Of a stretch of 25,382 bases of DNA, positions 24,483 to 25,382 are shown piece after piece. Below the pieces are notes generated by a model. The model was not told where the DNA came from, made no database searches, and worked only from the letters and a program-made list of their open reading frames with translations. The translations under genes were made by a program, and so were the position numbers. The stretch spans positions 1-25,382 of the forward strand of contig CBDFKU010000003.1 in NCBI GenBank assembly GCA_965248975.1. Direction: 5' to 3'. Source of the stretch: CBDFKU01 sp965248975 (GTDB lineage Bacteria; Chloroflexota; Dehalococcoidia; Lucifugimonadales; JAGWBF01). Every line of letters begins with the position of its first letter. Position 1 is the stretch's first letter.

Positions 24483-24516
24483 GGCGCCTGCTCACTTCTG
24501 GCGCCTGCTCACTTCT
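24483..24516. repeat. Perfect 17-bp tandem duplication
   Basis: GGCGCCTGCTCACTTCT occurs twice back to back (24483-24499 and 24500-24516). As 17 is not a multiple of 3 it shifts the frame of the dockerin-repeat gene. Removing one copy restores it. Confidence 0.9.
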
Positions 24517-24606
24517 AAGGTAAAGATCGCCGCATGGCTCCACGGGGCGCAGGCTCACCGGCTCTTCGGTCAGGTTCCAGATCCACACGGTTGGGTTGGA
24601 CACTAC

Positions 24607-25161
24607 CTAGAACTGACGGATCGGGTCCTGGGTCTTCCAAATCACGAAGGATATCACGTCTGCCGGAACGTCCCCTGCGGCGTCCGTCGTTATCCCGATT
24701 TTGCTAGGGTCAAGGACCATGAATCCCTCTAGCTCTTGGCCGAGGTTGGCGGCCACGATCGCTAGGTCCACAACGTCTACGATACCGTCACCGTTCCAGT
24801 CGGCCACGATGTCGCCTTCAGACCCGCCGACGAGCGCTCGGGTTACCAGGATCATGTCGGTAATATCGACTGCGCCATCGAGGTTCGCGTCTCCCCTGGG
24901 AATTACCCTGAGGAACGAGGAGACCTGACGGGACACCTGGAAGAACTGGCCGGAGCCATCACCTTGCGAAGGCCCGGTCGCCGGCGCTATGCCAGATGCG
25001 CCGTTGGCCGCCGCAGCGTCCGATGGCGGCGCGCTGCCCGCCATGGCGTTCCCAGTCACGACGCCGGCGCCCACGCCGACGGCTATCATGAGGGCACACA
25101 CAAATAATAGCTGAGTTCGCAAATAGGCCTCCGTGGGCTTTTTCAGACGATAGCCTAGCAT
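24607..25161 (-). CDS. Secreted dockerin type I domain protein (5' part of an interrupted gene)
   Basis: A 184-residue ORF on the minus strand. Residues 1-42 are a signal peptide or anchor: a basic start, a hydrophobic stretch LLFVCALMIAVGVGAGVV and a probable cleavage after NAMA or AGSA. Residues 45-70 are an Ala/Gly/Ser linker. Residues 90-141 form a dockerin type I pair of calcium-binding loops, GDANLDGAVDITDMILVTRA and ADWNGDGIVDVVDLAIVAAN. Dockerins bind cohesins or, in non-cellulolytic bacteria, serve as general calcium-stabilised modules. The remaining residues lead to TAG at 24609-24607, after which the same frame continues sensibly, so the natural protein was longer and ended in GPTGHxx repeats. 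No clear ribosome site precedes the ATG at 25161. Confidence 0.75.
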   Translation of the reverse strand: MLGYRLKKPTEAYLRTQLLFVCALMIAVGVGAGVVTGNAMAGSAPPSDAAAANGASGIAPATGPSQGDGSGQFFQVSRQVSSFLRVIPRGDANLDGAVDITDMILVTRALVGGSEGDIVADWNGDGIVDVVDLAIVAANLGQELEGFMVLDPSKIGITTDAAGDVPADVISFVIWKTQDPIRQF

Positions 25162-25230
25162 AGCTCAACCGAATTTGCAAGCCGCTTTTTCCGAGTTCCC
25201 CAAGGCCTGCGGCCACACCCAACCGACCCG

Positions 25231-25382
25231 TTAGTCGTAGACCATGAACTCCAGTATATTTTGGTCCGGGTCCCGCACATAGACGCTGGTGGCCATAATC
25301 TGGCCGTCTCCACGGGCCCCACGGCGAGGGGCAGGGCCGTCGACGATCTCTACTCCCGCCACGTTGATCATCTGGATGGCCT
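25231..25382 (-). CDS. VOC family protein, C-terminal fragment (partial, runs off right edge)
   Basis: The last 50 codons of a minus-strand gene ending with TAA at 25233-25231. It reads AIQMINVAGVEIVDGPAPRR, then ATSVYVRDPDQNILEFMVYD. The S-V-Y-x-R-D-P-D-x-N-x-x-E-F ending is the typical last strand of VOC/glyoxalase proteins, with the Glu as a metal ligand. The N-terminal half lies outside the window. It is the third VOC gene here, and it is upstream of the dockerin gene by about 70 nt on the same strand. Confidence 0.8.
   Translation of the reverse strand, partial: AIQMINVAGVEIVDGPAPRRGARGDGQIMATSVYVRDPDQNILEFMVYD

Larger units (their letters stand above)
24067..24606 (-). pseudogene. Middle part of the dockerin/GPTGHxx gene, broken by stops and a 17-bp duplication
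   Basis: Directly after the dockerin ORF's TAG (24609-24607) the same frame goes on with VVSNPTVWIWNLTEEPVSLR and EPCGDLYLRSEQA. A 17-bp tandem duplication then shifts the frame. With one copy removed the reading continues as PSHLAGVSALEGPEPFAWVH, then GWTCDDWWQGSSVLQPGEGW, FLSSIEFDVTFGAIGPGDE and into the GPTGHxx repeats. The 100-residue region before the repeats, rich in Trp and acidic residues, does not match a family I know. Two further in-frame TGA codons lie in the repeats, before the IS at 24066. The continuity of composition and frame makes it likely that this is one gene with 24607-25161 and 22263-22388. Confidence 0.7.

Noticed and set aside
23912..24523. Plus-strand frame through the repeats (VARGSVL-type heptads)
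   Set aside because: Any 21-bp repeat can stay open in several frames. It begins antisense in the IS1182 transposase and crosses the IS boundary, whereas the minus-strand frame continues from the dockerin gene.

Overview
The window is GC-rich bacterial chromosome, most likely from a Chloroflexota lineage (Dehalococcoidia/SAR202-like). This is an inference from the gene set: a phosphoglucose isomerase of the transaldolase/PGI-fusion type, a MoxR-DUF58-transglutaminase operon, Asp-box propeller, DUF3179 and dockerin proteins, and many VOC proteins. No rRNA, tRNA or CRISPR array was seen.

Left part (1-8000). A DUF3179 membrane-anchored protein runs off the left edge on the minus strand. A pentose-phosphate operon on the plus strand diverges from it. 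rpiB, a stand-alone pgi and zwf look intact. Between and around them are relics: 48 codons of a transketolase start, a frameshifted thioredoxin-like gene, a disulfide oxidoreductase whose FAD-binding start is out of frame, a 6-phosphogluconate dehydrogenase reduced to its first eight residues fused to its last ~108, and a GH15 N-terminus fused to the C-terminal half of a second transglutaminase gene. Several relics have the same form, a gene start with its own ribosome site joined to a distant downstream segment, so repeated internal deletion (or repeated mis-assembly) is the main story here.

Middle part (7900-12700, all minus strand). This holds two VOC/glyoxalase genes (one with an in-frame amber codon), pyruvate kinase, an alpha/beta hydrolase and a six-fold Asp-box (BNR) propeller protein. 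The propeller gene's predicted promoter is followed at once by an 11-base G tract.

Insertion block (12766-~15400). An IS481-like element and an IS1380 element lie side by side. They are followed by a good promoter and an intact three-gene operon: moxR ATPase, DUF58 protein and a TgpA-like transglutaminase (15822-20736).

Right part (20750-25382, minus strand). This is again decayed: a TolB/PD40 fragment, a lipoprotein gene broken by a one-base deletion, and a secreted dockerin protein gene. The dockerin gene once continued into a 21-bp (7-residue, GPTGHxx) tandem repeat tail. It now carries an early stop, a 17-bp tandem duplication, further stops inside the repeat, and an intact IS1182-type element inserted in the repeat array. 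A VOC gene fragment runs off the right edge. The most novel-looking item is the dockerin plus GPTGHxx heptapeptide protein; the most unusual genomic pattern is the run of internally deleted metabolic genes.
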